Source of the DNA: Alcaligenes faecalis
GTDB taxonomy: Bacteria > Pseudomonadota > Gammaproteobacteria > Burkholderiales > Burkholderiaceae_B
Assembly (NCBI RefSeq): GCF_009497775.1
Contig: NZ_CP031012.1
Coordinates: 3,809,235 to 3,873,234, forward strand
DNA length: 64,000 nt
Direction: 5' to 3'
The position numbers and the translations under genes are program-made. A model generated the notes under the pieces. The model worked only from the letters and a program-made list of their open reading frames with translations. It searched no databases and was not told the DNA's origin. This document shows positions 35,068-44,443 of this stretch, piece by piece (the first letter of the stretch is position 1; each line of letters opens with the position of its first letter).

Positions 35068-35808
35068 ATGCTTTTGATTCCCGCCATCGACCTTAAAGAC
35101 GGGCGTTGTGTGCGCCTTCGCCAGGGTGACCTGGACGATGCCACTATTTTCTCGGATGATCCGGCCAAAATAGCAACACAATGGCTGGAACAAGGGGCCC
35201 GGCGCCTGCATCTGGTGGACCTGAACGGCGCATTTGCCGGCAAGCCCAAGAACAGCGAAGCCATCAAATCCATTATTGCTGCCATCGACGGTGAAATTCC
35301 CGTACAGATCGGCGGTGGTATCCGCGATCTGGACACCATCGAGCGCTATCTGGACGCCGGCATGAGCTATGTCATTATTGGCACGGCCGCTGTCAAAAGC
35401 CCTGGTTTCCTGCAAGACGCCTGCAGCGCCTTTCCTGGCAGCATCATTGTTGGCCTGGACGCCCGTGATGGCAAAATCGCCACCGACGGCTGGAGCAAGC
35501 TGACCCGCCACGACGTACTGGATCTGGCCAAGAAATTTGAAGATTACGGCTGCGAGTCCATTATCTACACCGATATCGGCCGCGACGGCATGCTCACTGG
35601 CGTGAACATCGAAGCTACCGTCAAGCTGTCCCAGCACGTGAAGATTCCGGTCATCGCCTCCGGCGGAGTCACCAACCTGAAAGACATCGAAGACCTGTGT
35701 GCCGTAGAGCACGAAGGTATTGAAGGTGTGATTTTGGGTCGCAGCATTTACGAAGGCACCCTGAATTTTGCCGAGGCACAAACTTTCGCTGACGAGTACC
35801 AGGCATGA
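35068..35808 (+). CDS. hisA: ProFAR isomerase HisA
   Basis: HisA is the TIM-barrel isomerase that opens the ring of ProFAR to PRFAR. The 246 residues begin [21 protein letters not shown], with catalytic aspartates in AIDLKDG and in [14 protein letters not shown]. The phosphate-binding loops QIGGGIRD and [11 protein letters not shown] are intact. It overlaps hisF by four bases. A 77-base T-rich gap separates it from hisH. Confidence 0.97.
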   Translation: MLLIPAIDLKDGRCVRLRQGDLDDATIFSDDPAKIATQWLEQGARRLHLVDLNGAFAGKPKNSEAIKSIIAAIDGEIPVQIGGGIRDLDTIERYLDAGMSYVIIGTAAVKSPGFLQDACSAFPGSIIVGLDARDGKIATDGWSKLTRHDVLDLAKKFEDYGCESIIYTDIGRDGMLTGVNIEATVKLSQHVKIPVIASGGVTNLKDIEDLCAVEHEGIEGVILGRSIYEGTLNFAEAQTFADEYQA

Positions 35809-36596
35809 GCCAGGACGTCGCCAACGAATTAGCCTGCCGCATCATTCCTTGTCTGGACGTGACCGCTGGCCGTGTGGTCAAAGGGATCAACTTTGTGGAT
35901 CTGGTCGATGCCGGTGACCCAGTCGAGATCGCCCGCAAGTACAACGACCAGGGCGCCGACGAGCTGACCTTTCTGGACATTACGGCCACGTCGGATAACC
36001 GTGATCTGATCCTGCCCATCATCGAACAGGTGGCCAGCCAGATCTTCATCCCCCTGACAGTGGGTGGCGGTGTGCGCGAAGTGGCCGACATCCAGCGCCT
36101 GCTCAATGCCGGTGCGGACAAGGTTTCCATTAACAGCGCCGCCATCAGCAACCCGGATCTGGTCCGTGCTGCCAGCGATCACCATGGCAAACAGTGCATG
36201 GTCGTCGCCATTGACGCACGCCGTGTCAGTACTGAGAACGAAGCACCACGCTGGGAAGTCTTTACCCACGGCGGTCGTCGTGGCACCGGCCTGGATGTGG
36301 TGGAATGGGCAGCCCGCATGGCCGAATACGGCGCAGGCGAACTGCTGCTGACCAGCATGGACCGCGACGGCACCAAATCCGGCTTTGATCTGGAATTGAC
36401 CCGCGCCGTATCCGAGGCGGTCTCCGTTCCCGTTATCGCCTCTGGCGGTGTGGGCGGCCTGCAAGACCTGGCCGATGGCGTGATCAAGGGCGGCGCCAGC
36501 GCCGTACTGGCCGCCAGCATTTTCCACTACGGTCAACACACTATTGCCGAAGCCAAGGATTTCATGGCTGCGCAAGGTATTCAGGTGCGACGCTAA
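35805..36596 (+). CDS. hisF: Imidazole glycerol phosphate synthase cyclase subunit HisF
   Basis: HisF takes ammonia from HisH and converts PRFAR to imidazole-glycerol phosphate and AICAR. The 263-residue TIM barrel carries [19 protein letters not shown] with the first catalytic aspartate, the loop [12 protein letters not shown] and [17 protein letters not shown] with the second. [17 protein letters not shown] is the phosphate-binding loop. It overlaps hisA by four bases and hisI by one. Confidence 0.97.
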   Translation: MSQDVANELACRIIPCLDVTAGRVVKGINFVDLVDAGDPVEIARKYNDQGADELTFLDITATSDNRDLILPIIEQVASQIFIPLTVGGGVREVADIQRLLNAGADKVSINSAAISNPDLVRAASDHHGKQCMVVAIDARRVSTENEAPRWEVFTHGGRRGTGLDVVEWAARMAEYGAGELLLTSMDRDGTKSGFDLELTRAVSEAVSVPVIASGGVGGLQDLADGVIKGGASAVLAASIFHYGQHTIAEAKDFMAAQGIQVRR

Positions 36597-37000
36597 TGGC
36601 TGACTTACCGGCCTGGCTGGCTGAAATCCGTTTTGATGAACAAGGTCTGATTCCTGCGATTGCGCAGGACCAGGCCACGGGCAAAATCTTGATGGTCGCC
36701 TGGATGAACCAGGAGTCCCTGCAAGAGACCGTCAGCACCGGCCGCGCCGTGTACTGGTCGCGTTCCCGCAAGCGCCTGTGGCGCAAGGGCGAGGAATCCG
36801 GCCACGTACAGCATGTCAGCGACTTGCGTCTGGACTGTGATGGCGACGTCATTTTGCTCAGCGTGGAGCAGGTTGGCCAGATCGCCTGTCATACGGGTCG
36901 TGAAAGCTGCTTTTATCGCCAGCTGCAAGGCCAGAGCGATCAGGCACAATGGGTGGCGGTTGACCCCGTCCTGAAAGACCCGGAGCATATTTACCGATGA
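36596..37000 (+). CDS. hisI: Phosphoribosyl-AMP cyclohydrolase HisI
   Basis: HisI opens the adenine ring of phosphoribosyl-AMP in the third step of histidine synthesis. The 134-residue protein is the separate, not fused, form. The zinc and magnesium ligands are seen in [16 protein letters not shown] and the cysteines of [33 protein letters not shown] is the other signature. It overlaps hisF by one base and hisE by four. Confidence 0.97.
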   Translation: MADLPAWLAEIRFDEQGLIPAIAQDQATGKILMVAWMNQESLQETVSTGRAVYWSRSRKRLWRKGEESGHVQHVSDLRLDCDGDVILLSVEQVGQIACHTGRESCFYRQLQGQSDQAQWVAVDPVLKDPEHIYR

Positions 37001-37350
37001 GCGAACAACCTACTGTCGAGACCATCCTCGATCATCTTGGCCGCACCCTGAAGTCCCGTCTGCCCGCGCAAGGCGGGGACCCATCCTCCTCCTACTCCGC
37101 CAAGCTGCTGGCCAAAGGACCGGATGCATTCCTGAAAAAGATCGGGGAAGAAGCGACCGAGCTGGTCATGGCCGCCAAGGACGAAGAGCGCGAGCGCATT
37201 GTCTACGAAACCGCCGACCTGTGGTTTCATAGCCTGGTGGCACTGACTTACTATGGTCTGGAGCCCCGCGATGTGCTGACAGAACTGCTGCGCCGTGAAG
37301 GCACATCAGGACTGGAAGAAAAAGCTTCGCGCCCTAAGGATCAGGTGTAA
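36997..37350 (+). CDS. hisE: Phosphoribosyl-ATP pyrophosphatase HisE
   Basis: HisE removes pyrophosphate from phosphoribosyl-ATP, the second step of histidine synthesis. This helical MazG-like protein of 117 residues has the metal-binding pattern [32 protein letters not shown]. The start overlaps hisI by four bases. It is the last his gene of the run; hinT begins 83 bases later. Confidence 0.96.
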   Translation: MSEQPTVETILDHLGRTLKSRLPAQGGDPSSSYSAKLLAKGPDAFLKKIGEEATELVMAAKDEERERIVYETADLWFHSLVALTYYGLEPRDVLTELLRREGTSGLEEKASRPKDQV

Positions 37351-37433
37351 TTCTGTCATTTAGACGCGCTACACTGTCCTGATACCTAGATTTTTGGCAC
37401 TTGCCCAGCAAGTGCTTCGCTACCGAGATTGTT

Positions 37434-37802
37434 ATGAGCGAGAACTGTCTATTTTGTAAAATTGCTGCCGATCAGATTCCGTCCAAGAAAGTGTACGAGG
37501 ACGAGGACTTTCTGGCATTTCACGACATCAACCCAGCTGCACCTATCCATATCCTGGTAATCCCCAAGAAACACGTCGTCTCCATGCAGGACGTATCGGG
37601 CCAGGATAGCGAATGGTTGGGTAAAATGATGGCTTTGGCACCTTCCCTGGCCGCAAAGGCTGGTTGTCGCCCCGGCCCTGAAGGCGGTTTCCGCATTGTC
37701 ATCAACAACGGTTTGGATGGCGGGCAGGAAATCAACCATTTACACATGCACATCTTGGGCGGTGAGCGCCCATGGCAACAACGCGCAGCCATGGCTGCTT
37801 AA
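37434..37802 (+). CDS. hinT: Histidine triad nucleotide-binding protein HinT
   Basis: HinT-type proteins hydrolyse purine nucleoside phosphoramidates. The 122-residue protein begins MSENCLFCKIAADQIPSKKV, and the HIT motif is NHLHMHILGGERPW. The ATG at 37434 is chosen as it gives the typical N-terminus; the frame is open from 37401. It is followed after 12 bases by tatA, an order conserved in Burkholderiales. Confidence 0.93.
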   Translation: MSENCLFCKIAADQIPSKKVYEDEDFLAFHDINPAAPIHILVIPKKHVVSMQDVSGQDSEWLGKMMALAPSLAAKAGCRPGPEGGFRIVINNGLDGGQEINHLHMHILGGERPWQQRAAMAA

Positions 37803-37814
37803 GGGAGATACATT

Positions 37815-38048
37815 ATGGGTAGCTTTAGCATTTGGCACTGGCTGATCGTTCTGGTCATCGTTGCCCTGGTTTTCGGCACCAAGAAACTGCGTAACATCGG
37901 CTCGGATCTGGGCGGTGCAGTCAAAGGTTTTAAAGAAGGCATGAAGGACGTGGGTGAAGAAGAAAAAACACCCGAAACCGTCAGCCAGCGCGCTGCCGAT
38001 CCTCAAACGATCGACGTGCAGGCCAAGGAAAAATCCGATCGCGCCTGA
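37815..38048 (+). CDS. tatA: Twin-arginine translocase subunit TatA
   Basis: TatA oligomers form the pore for folded proteins of the Tat pathway. The 77 residues show the N-terminal helix [23 protein letters not shown], the hinge [14 protein letters not shown] and an amphipathic helix, then an acidic tail. AGGGAG precedes the ATG. tatB and tatC follow. The Rieske protein encoded at 42341 is a likely Tat client. Confidence 0.96.
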   Translation: MGSFSIWHWLIVLVIVALVFGTKKLRNIGSDLGGAVKGFKEGMKDVGEEEKTPETVSQRAADPQTIDVQAKEKSDRA

Positions 38049-38070
38049 TCCCCTTCTTGTGTGAGTCTGA

Positions 38071-38562
38071 ATGTTTGATGTCAGCTTTAGCGAACTGCTC
38101 CTGATTGGAGTGGTTGCCCTGATCGTCATCGGTCCCGAACGTCTTCCCAAAGTAGCGCGCACTGTCGGCCATTTGCTTGGCCGCGCGCAGCGCTACGTGA
38201 ACGAGGTCAAAACCGATATCCAACGCGAAATCAATCTGGATGAGGTGAACAAGCTCAAAGACCAGATGGAGGACGCCGCGCGCTCGGTGCGCAGTTCGGT
38301 CGAGGACACGGGCAAAAGCATCAGCCAGCCTCTGACAGAAGCCCGCGACACCCTGCAAAATGCGTCGGAGTCCGCGCGCAAGGCCTTCTCGGACAAACCC
38401 GATAGTGCCACTGCAACGCCCGACGCCGCTACTACAGAACCGGCTGCCAGCCAGCCGAGCACGGATGCAGCCGCCCCGCCAGCGCCCAGCGCGCCGGCCA
38501 GTGACGACGCTCCCCGTCCTACGGATGCTCCCGCCCACCCCGCTAAAGGACCTACGGCATGA
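38071..38562 (+). CDS. tatB: Twin-arginine translocase subunit TatB
   Basis: TatB works with TatC to bind twin-arginine signal peptides. The N-terminus MFDVSFSELLLIGVVALIVIGPERLPKVAR holds the single membrane helix and the GPERLP hinge that marks TatB. An amphipathic helix follows, then a long alanine/proline/threonine-rich tail. The 163 residues overlap tatC by four bases. Confidence 0.96.
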   Translation: MFDVSFSELLLIGVVALIVIGPERLPKVARTVGHLLGRAQRYVNEVKTDIQREINLDEVNKLKDQMEDAARSVRSSVEDTGKSISQPLTEARDTLQNASESARKAFSDKPDSATATPDAATTEPAASQPSTDAAAPPAPSAPASDDAPRPTDAPAHPAKGPTA

Positions 38563-39326
38563 GCACCGACGCGCCTCAAGAAGATACCTTCATCTCCCAC
38601 CTGGTCGAGCTGCGCACACGCTTGCTGCGCGCAGTCATTGCCGTGGTCGGGATTTTTATCGTCCTGTTCACGTATCCGGGCGCTTCAGCCATTTATGATG
38701 TGCTGGCCCAGCCCATGATGAGCTCGCTGCCCGAGGGCACGCGCATGATCGCTACCGGGGTGATTACGCCCTTCATGGTGCCGGTCAAAGTGACGCTGAT
38801 GGCAGCCTTCGTGCTGGCCTTGCCCATCGTGCTTTACCAGGCATGGGCCTTTATCGCTCCTGGCCTGTACAACCACGAAAAGAAACTGGCTTTGCCGCTG
38901 ATCATGACCAGCACCCTGCTGTTCATCGCGGGCATGGCGTTTTGTTATTTTGTGGTGTTCCGCACCGTGTTCCACTTCATCGCCTCGTTTGCGCCGCAAT
39001 CGATTACGCCAGCACCGGACATCGAAGCCTATCTGGGCTTTGTCATGACCATGTTCCTGGCTTTTGGCATTACTTTTGAAGTGCCTATCGCGGTGATTTT
39101 GCTGGTGAAAACAGGCGTTGTGACCGTCGCCAAACTGCGTGAAATCCGTGGCTATGTGATTGTGGGCGCTTTTGTGATCGCCGCTATCGTGACGCCACCC
39201 GATGTGGTCAGCCAGATTCTCCTGGCCGCCCCGCTCTGCCTGCTTTATGAATTAGGGATTCTGGCTGCCAGCCTGATCAAGAAACGGGAAGCGGAAAGCA
39301 GTGAAGGTCGCGAACTGGACCTGTAA
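38559..39326 (+). CDS. tatC: Twin-arginine translocase subunit TatC
   Basis: TatC is the polytopic receptor of the Tat pathway. The 255 residues have six membrane helices; the N-terminus TFISHLVELRTRLLRAV and the segment YQAWAFIAPGLYNHEKKLALP are family signatures, and FGITFEVPIAVILLVKTGVV is the later one. It closes the tatABC unit and is followed by two hairpins, the second a strong terminator. Confidence 0.97.
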   Translation: MSTDAPQEDTFISHLVELRTRLLRAVIAVVGIFIVLFTYPGASAIYDVLAQPMMSSLPEGTRMIATGVITPFMVPVKVTLMAAFVLALPIVLYQAWAFIAPGLYNHEKKLALPLIMTSTLLFIAGMAFCYFVVFRTVFHFIASFAPQSITPAPDIEAYLGFVMTMFLAFGITFEVPIAVILLVKTGVVTVAKLREIRGYVIVGAFVIAAIVTPPDVVSQILLAAPLCLLYELGILAASLIKKREAESSEGRELDL

Positions 39327-39344
39327 GCAATAAAAGCATCACCA

Positions 39345-39376
39345 GTGTCTGTAAACGCTACGCTGCGTACAGACAC
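39345..39376 (+). terminator. First hairpin after tatC
   Basis: A perfect nine-base stem (GTGTCTGTA / TACAGACAC) closes a 14-base loop 18 bases after the tatC stop. No T run follows; it sits just ahead of the stronger terminator. Confidence 0.5.
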
Positions 39377-39378
39377 AA

Positions 39379-39432
39379 AAATGGCTCTCTGGACTGCTCC
39401 TTTCGGGGCAAGACAAGAGAGCCATTTTTTTT
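39379..39432. terminator. Rho-independent terminator between tatC and the DegQ-like gene
   Basis: A perfect 12-base stem (AAATGGCTCTCT / AGAGAGCCATTT) surrounds a loop with a small inner hairpin, and eight T residues follow on the plus strand. It ends tat transcription. The 170 bases beyond it, to 39608, show no gene. Confidence 0.9.
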
Positions 39433-39608
39433 AGATACCTTGCAAAGCCTTTGCGCCACTACGATCTGCAAAACAGCGTAGCCAAATGCAAGTCGCCGGG
39501 CCGCAGCAACATCAACACACTGACCGAAAACCTATACGGCCTGCAAGGCCCTGAGCGCTTCCCTACGCCCTTCGATGAATTCCAACGGGAAAGGGGAAGC
39601 TACCGACC

Positions 39609-40775
39609 TTACTTGCGCACCTGAGGCCGCATACCGACCTTAACGGGGACATCCAGTTCCTTGCCATCACGCAATACGCTCAGCGTTATGGTCTGCCCGG
39701 GCTGCACCGGACCAATCTGATTGAGCAGGCCAATTGAATCGGCCACTTGCTGACCATTCAAGCGCAACACAATATCGCCCACCAGCAAATGCGCCTCGGC
39801 AGCCGGGCCGTGGCGCTGCACACTGGCAATAATCACACCCGCGTCGCTCTTGAGCTTGAAGGACTTGATCAGGTCCGGCGTAATATCCTGCGGCTCCAGC
39901 CCCAGCCAACCGCGCGTCACCTCACCATTACGGATAATCTCGTTCATGATGGCCAGCGCCGTAGAAGCGGGAATGGCAAAACCTATACCCAGCGAACCAC
40001 CTGTTTCGGAATAAATAGCGGTATTGATGCCCACCAAACGGCCAATTGCATCCACCAGAGCACCACCCGAGTTGCCGGGATTAATGGCGGCATCGGTCTG
40101 AATGAAGTTCTCGTAAATATTGATGCCCAGGCGATTGCGCCCCAAACCCGACACAATGCCCATCGTCGTGGTTTGACCCACTCCAAAGGGATTGCCGATG
40201 GCCAGCACCACATCGCCCACCTGCAATTGATCCTGTTCCTGGGTCTGAATCACGGCCAGCTTGGGCAGATCCACTTTCAGCACGGCCAGATCGCTTTCAG
40301 GGTCCGAACCAATCAGGCGCGCCTTGGCCTGACGCCCATCGGACAAGGCCACCTCGATGGCATCGGCCGCTTCAATCACGTGGTAATTGGTCAGGATATA
40401 ACCCTGTTCATGTACGATCACGCCCGAACCCAGATTGATTGTGGAGCGACGCCCCATCAAATCAGGCAGCTCGCGAAACAGGCGCTGCAGATCGGGATCT
40501 TCCAGCAAGGGAGAATTGCCTTCCAAATGCTTGCTGGTGTACACATTAACGACAGCAGGCGCAGCACTGGTGACAGCCGAGGCATAAGACAGCGGGCCTT
40601 CCTGCGCGACAGGCGCAAGCAAAGAAGGAACCGGCGCAGGCAAGACCACCGTATTAGTCGTGCGGGCGGGTGCCTGGGGTGCTCCCACCCACTGCGGTCG
40701 CAATGTCACCACAATAAAAAAGCCCGCCAGACAGATCGTCACCGCTTGAGCAAACACTAGCCACAATCGACGCAT
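39609..40775 (-). CDS. DegQ/DegS-like periplasmic serine protease (S1C, one PDZ domain)
   Basis: This trypsin-like HtrA protease acts in envelope protein quality control. An N-terminal helix (residues about 5-25) anchors it in the inner membrane. The catalytic triad is H132 (LTNYHVIEAAD), D162 (PESDLAVLKVD) and S236 (NPGNSGGALV). A single PDZ domain fills about residues 290-380. One PDZ plus a membrane anchor is the layout of DegS or AlgW, which start the sigma-E cascade, so a sensor role is possible, but no RseA is nearby. It is divergent from the Nif3 gene. Confidence 0.93.
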   Translation of the reverse strand: MRRLWLVFAQAVTICLAGFFIVVTLRPQWVGAPQAPARTTNTVVLPAPVPSLLAPVAQEGPLSYASAVTSAAPAVVNVYTSKHLEGNSPLLEDPDLQRLFRELPDLMGRRSTINLGSGVIVHEQGYILTNYHVIEAADAIEVALSDGRQAKARLIGSDPESDLAVLKVDLPKLAVIQTQEQDQLQVGDVVLAIGNPFGVGQTTTMGIVSGLGRNRLGINIYENFIQTDAAINPGNSGGALVDAIGRLVGINTAIYSETGGSLGIGFAIPASTALAIMNEIIRNGEVTRGWLGLEPQDITPDLIKSFKLKSDAGVIIASVQRHGPAAEAHLLVGDIVLRLNGQQVADSIGLLNQIGPVQPGQTITLSVLRDGKELDVPVKVGMRPQVRK

Positions 40776-40800
40776 AGCACTCTTTCAGATAAGGATTTCC

Positions 40801-41577
40801 ATGACTCAGGTTTCAACGGCCGAACTGGCCAGCTGGCTCAATAGCACCTTGGATATCGCCCGTTTCAAGGACTACTGTCCCAATGGGCTCCAGGTCGAAG
40901 GCAAGCCATACATTGGCAAACTCGTCACCGGCGTGACGGCCTCGCTGGCACTGATTGATGCCGCTATTGCCCGCCAGGCGGACGCAATTTTGGTGCACCA
41001 CGGCTGGTTCTGGAAGAACGAAAACCCGTGCATTGTTGGCACCCGAAAAACTCGTATCGAACGCGTCCTGTCGCATCAGCTTAACCTCTTGGGCTATCAC
41101 CTGCCCCTGGATGCGCATCCCGAGTTTGGCAACAACGCTCAATTGGCTCGGCAGTTAGGCATTGAGGTGCTGCGTGACGAAAACGGCGTAGCACAAACCT
41201 GTGGTCCGGATGGACTGGTCTGGCTGGGCGAATTGCCAAGCCCCGTTTCCCTGGAAACATTCGGCCTGACAGTTTGCAATAATTTACAACGCAAACCGCT
41301 GATTGTTGGCGATTTACAACGGAAAATCCGCCGAATAGCCTGGTGCACAGGAGGGGCACAGGGCTTTATCGATAGCGCCATTGCAGCGCAAGCCGATCTT
41401 TACATCAGCGGCGAGGCGTCCGAACAGACTTTCCACAGTGCGCAGGAAAACGATATTGCCTTCATGGCAGCCGGTCACCACGCAACCGAGCGCTACGGTG
41501 CCAAGGCCTTGGGCGAAGAAATTGCGCGCCAGTTCGGCATTGAGGTGGAGTTCATCGATCTGGACAACCCGATCTGA
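40801..41577 (+). CDS. Nif3-like dinuclear metal centre protein (YbgI family)
   Basis: This 258-residue protein is of the Nif3/YbgI family, toroid-forming metal hydrolases of uncertain substrate (GTP cyclohydrolase I type 2-like). Metal-binding motifs are ADAILVHHGWFWKNE, the LPLDAHPEFGNN segment and the C-terminal MAAGHHATERYG. The N-terminus with DYCPNGLQVEG is diagnostic. It starts 25 bases from the divergent DegQ-like gene, and the neighbourhood with petABC is conserved in Burkholderiales. Confidence 0.93.
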   Translation: MTQVSTAELASWLNSTLDIARFKDYCPNGLQVEGKPYIGKLVTGVTASLALIDAAIARQADAILVHHGWFWKNENPCIVGTRKTRIERVLSHQLNLLGYHLPLDAHPEFGNNAQLARQLGIEVLRDENGVAQTCGPDGLVWLGELPSPVSLETFGLTVCNNLQRKPLIVGDLQRKIRRIAWCTGGAQGFIDSAIAAQADLYISGEASEQTFHSAQENDIAFMAAGHHATERYGAKALGEEIARQFGIEVEFIDLDNPI

Positions 41578-41710
41578 TTACGCCAAAAACCCGCACATAT
41601 GACCTTGAACAAGCTTTAAAGCGCCACAGGCTAGACAAGCCCAGGCCATGAAAGGCTAAAATCAGGCATCCGGCGCGGGCGAACTTGACTCCGCCGGAAG
41701 GTTTACATAA

Positions 41711-41735
41711 ACAAAAAGGTGCCGAAAGGCACCTT
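41711..41735 (-). terminator. Rho-independent terminator of mscL
   Basis: A perfect eight-base stem (AAGGTGCC / GGCACCTT) with a tetraloop is followed on the minus strand by TTTTTGTTT. It lies about 25 bases past the mscL stop and also shields the convergent Nif3 gene. Confidence 0.85.
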
Positions 41736-41758
41736 AAAGCTTTGATAAGTTTGGGCTT

Positions 41759-42214
41759 TTATTTTTTCAGCGAATCCCTGATCTCACGCAGCAAGATCAC
41801 GTCTTCAGGGGTTGGTTCGGGTACGGCTTCAGCGGCCTCGGCCTTGGCCACAGTGGCGCGCATACGGTTAATCATCTTGACCATGCAAAACACCACGAAG
41901 GCCAGCAAGATGAAGTTGATCAAAATGGTCAGGAAGTTACCCCACGACAAAACAACAGCACCGGCCGCATTCAGAGCTTCCAGGGTTTCTGGGCCGGTAA
42001 AGCCCTCTGGTGTACGCAAGACCGTGAACTGATTGGTAAAATCCACCTCGCCGCCAAGGATGAAACTGATGACGGGCATGACGATGTCTTTTACCAGCGA
42101 GTCGATAATCTTGCCGAAAGCAGCGCCAATAATGACACCGACCGCAAGGTCCATCATGTTGCCCTTAACTGCGAACTCCCGGAATTCGTTAAGGAAACCT
42201 CGAGCCTTGTTCAT
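41759..42214 (-). CDS. mscL: Large-conductance mechanosensitive channel MscL
   Basis: MscL opens under membrane tension to release solutes during osmotic downshock. The 151 residues hold the N-terminal amphipathic helix ([19 protein letters not shown]), the first membrane helix with the conserved [27 protein letters not shown], a periplasmic loop and a second helix ([23 protein letters not shown]). The start at 42214 has AAGGTG five bases upstream; the frame is open to 42232. It is divergent from petA. Confidence 0.96.
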   Translation of the reverse strand: MNKARGFLNEFREFAVKGNMMDLAVGVIIGAAFGKIIDSLVKDIVMPVISFILGGEVDFTNQFTVLRTPEGFTGPETLEALNAAGAVVLSWGNFLTILINFILLAFVVFCMVKMINRMRATVAKAEAAEAVPEPTPEDVILLREIRDSLKK

Positions 42215-42233
42215 ATGTTCACCTTTGATCAAG

Positions 42234-42261
42234 TTATGCTGCGCTGGGTAAAGCGTATAAT
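42234..42261 (+). promoter_or_regulatory. Candidate promoter of the petABC operon
   Basis: A perfect TATAAT box lies at 42256-42261, with TTATGC at 42234-42239 and a 16-base spacer as a weak -35. The petA ATG is 80 bases downstream. Confidence 0.5.
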
Positions 42262-42340
42262 GTGCGGTTGAATAATATACCCAGGCCCAAATCCGTAAAT
42301 TGTGGTATTGCCCGAGTCGGGCAGGAATAAGGATACTAGA

Positions 42341-42985
42341 ATGAGTCAGAATACGACACAGCCCGATGCCATAGGCGCGGTTGATTTCAACCTTCCGCCC
42401 GATCCTTCGCGCCGCACCTGGGTCGCCACCGCCTGTGCATTAGGTGGTGTCGCTGGTGTGGCGACAGCTGTTCCCTTTGTCAGCTCCTTTGCCCCTTCCG
42501 AGAAGGCAAAAGCGGCCGGCGCTCCCGTAGAGGTTGATATCTCTGGTATCGCCCCCGGTCAGATGCGCACCGTGGAATGGCGCGGGAAACCTGTCTGGAT
42601 TCTGCACCGCACCAAAGAGCAGCTGGACGCACTGCCCAAGCTGGACAGCCAGCTGGCCGACCCTGAATCGGATCGCCCTGGTTACACCCCTGCGTACGCC
42701 AAGAACGAATACCGTTCGCGTCGCCCTGAAATCTTTATCTGTATCGGTATTTGCACCCACCTGGGTTGCTCCCCTACCCCGCATCTGGCCGCTGGCGCTG
42801 GCGCCGGTCTGCCCGGTGGTTGGGAAGGCGGCTTTCTGTGCCCCTGCCACGGCTCCACGTTTGACCTGGCCGGCCGCGTCTACAGCAACAAGCCTGCTCC
42901 AGACAATCTGGAAATCCCGCCCTACGAGTTCTCGGCTGACGGCACGATGGTTACCATCGGCGTAGACGAAAACAACAAGGCCTAA
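42341..42985 (+). CDS. petA: Ubiquinol-cytochrome c reductase iron-sulfur subunit (Rieske)
   Basis: This is the Rieske 2Fe-2S subunit of the cytochrome bc1 complex, which carries electrons from ubiquinol to cytochrome c1. The 214 residues have a twin-arginine signal anchor ([14 protein letters not shown] at about residues 23-36). The cluster boxes are CTHLGC (138-143) and CPCHGS (167-172), complete with the two disulfide cysteines. The start at 42341 has AAGGAT upstream; the frame is open from 42302. It heads petABC. Confidence 0.97.
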   Translation: MSQNTTQPDAIGAVDFNLPPDPSRRTWVATACALGGVAGVATAVPFVSSFAPSEKAKAAGAPVEVDISGIAPGQMRTVEWRGKPVWILHRTKEQLDALPKLDSQLADPESDRPGYTPAYAKNEYRSRRPEIFICIGICTHLGCSPTPHLAAGAGAGLPGGWEGGFLCPCHGSTFDLAGRVYSNKPAPDNLEIPPYEFSADGTMVTIGVDENNKA

Positions 42986-43035
42986 GGCGGCTGTAACCCA
43001 ATACGTACTATTTAAAAAGATAAAGGAGCCGTTTC

Positions 43036-44424
43036 ATGGCTGGCGAGAAAACCGTCGAAACGACAGGACTCTTGGGATGGATTGACAGGCGTTTCCCCCT
43101 GACATCCATGTACAAAGAGCACATGTCAGAATATTACGCGCCGAAGAACTTCAACTTCTGGTACTTCTTTGGCTCTCTGGCACTGCTGGTGCTGGTTATC
43201 CAGATCGTGACAGGTATTTTCCTGGTCATGAACTACAAGCCTGATGCCAAGCTGGCCTTCGAGTCGGTTGAATACATCATGCGTGAAGTGCCCGGTGGCT
43301 GGATCATCCGCTACATGCACTCCACCGGCGCTTCCATGTTCTTCGTGGTGGTGTACCTGCACATGCTGCGCGGCCTGTTCTACGGTTCTTACCGCAAGCC
43401 ACGTGAACTGGTCTGGATCTTTGGCGTTGCCATTTTCCTCTGTCTGATGGCTGAAGCCTTCATGGGCTACCTGCTGCCATGGGGCCAGATGTCCTACTGG
43501 GGTGCCCAGGTGATTGTTAACCTGTTCTCGGCCATTCCTTTCATTGGTCCTGACCTGGCTATTTTCATCCGTGGTGACTACGTGGTGTCCGACGCCACCC
43601 TGAACCGCTTCTTTGCCCTGCACGTGATTGCTGTGCCTCTGGTCCTGCTGGGTCTGGTTGTGGCTCACCTGATCGCTCTGCACGAAGTGGGTTCCAACAA
43701 CCCCGACGGTATCGAAATCAAAGAAGGCCCCAAAGACGCCAAAGGCCGTCCTTTGGATGGTATTCCCTTCCACCCCTACTACTCGGTGCACGACATCCTG
43801 GGTGTGGCTGGCTTCCTGATTGTGTTTGCAGCGATTGTGTTCTTTGCCCCTGAAATGGGCGGCTACTTCCTGGAGTTCAACAACTTCAGCCCAGCCGATG
43901 CACTGAAGACTCCTCCGCACATTGCACCTGTCTGGTACTTCACGCCTTTCTACTCCATGCTGCGTGCCACGACCGCCGACTTTACCTGGGTTCTGGCCGG
44001 TGCTTCCGTGCTGGGTGCTCTGGTGCTGTTCGTCAAAGGCAAGTTGCCCGGTATCTGGCGTCTGGCCGTCCCCGCTATCCTGATCGGTGTTGCCGTGCTG
44101 CTGCGCGTTATTGACGCCAAGTTCTGGGGTGTGGTGGCCATGGGTGGTACGGTCGTGATCCTGTTCTTCCTGCCTTGGCTGGACAAATCGCCTGTGAAGT
44201 CGATCCGTTACCGTCCAAGCTGGCACAAAGTGCTGTACGCGATTTTCCTGGTCAACTTCCTGATCCTGGGTTACCTGGGCACGCAAGCTCCAAACGACTT
44301 GTTTAACTTGCTGAGCCAGATCGGTACGGTGATCTACCTGGCCTTCTTCCTGCTGATGCCGGTATGGAGCCGCATGGGTACGTTCAAACCCGAACCCGAT
44401 CGCGTGACTTTCCGCCCTCACTAG
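43036..44424 (+). CDS. petB: Ubiquinol-cytochrome c reductase cytochrome b subunit
   Basis: Cytochrome b is the membrane core of the bc1 complex and carries both hemes b and both quinone sites. The 462 residues have eight membrane helices. Heme-ligand histidines are in MHSTGASMFFVVVYLHMLRG and FALHVIAVPLVLLGLVVAHL, and the Qo-site PEWY-type segment here reads PVWYFTPFYSMLR, a P-V-W-Y variant. AAGGAG precedes the ATG. It is full length and co-transcribed with petA and petC. Confidence 0.97.
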   Translation: MAGEKTVETTGLLGWIDRRFPLTSMYKEHMSEYYAPKNFNFWYFFGSLALLVLVIQIVTGIFLVMNYKPDAKLAFESVEYIMREVPGGWIIRYMHSTGASMFFVVVYLHMLRGLFYGSYRKPRELVWIFGVAIFLCLMAEAFMGYLLPWGQMSYWGAQVIVNLFSAIPFIGPDLAIFIRGDYVVSDATLNRFFALHVIAVPLVLLGLVVAHLIALHEVGSNNPDGIEIKEGPKDAKGRPLDGIPFHPYYSVHDILGVAGFLIVFAAIVFFAPEMGGYFLEFNNFSPADALKTPPHIAPVWYFTPFYSMLRATTADFTWVLAGASVLGALVLFVKGKLPGIWRLAVPAILIGVAVLLRVIDAKFWGVVAMGGTVVILFFLPWLDKSPVKSIRYRPSWHKVLYAIFLVNFLILGYLGTQAPNDLFNLLSQIGTVIYLAFFLLMPVWSRMGTFKPEPDRVTFRPH

Positions 44425-44443
44425 GCCCCCAACAAGAAACGGA

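Noticed and set aside
39355..39624. A plus-strand frame open for about 89 codons after tatC with protein-like composition
   Set aside because: It has no usable start codon, runs through the tatC terminator and overlaps the end of the protease gene. It is more likely chance than a gene remnant.
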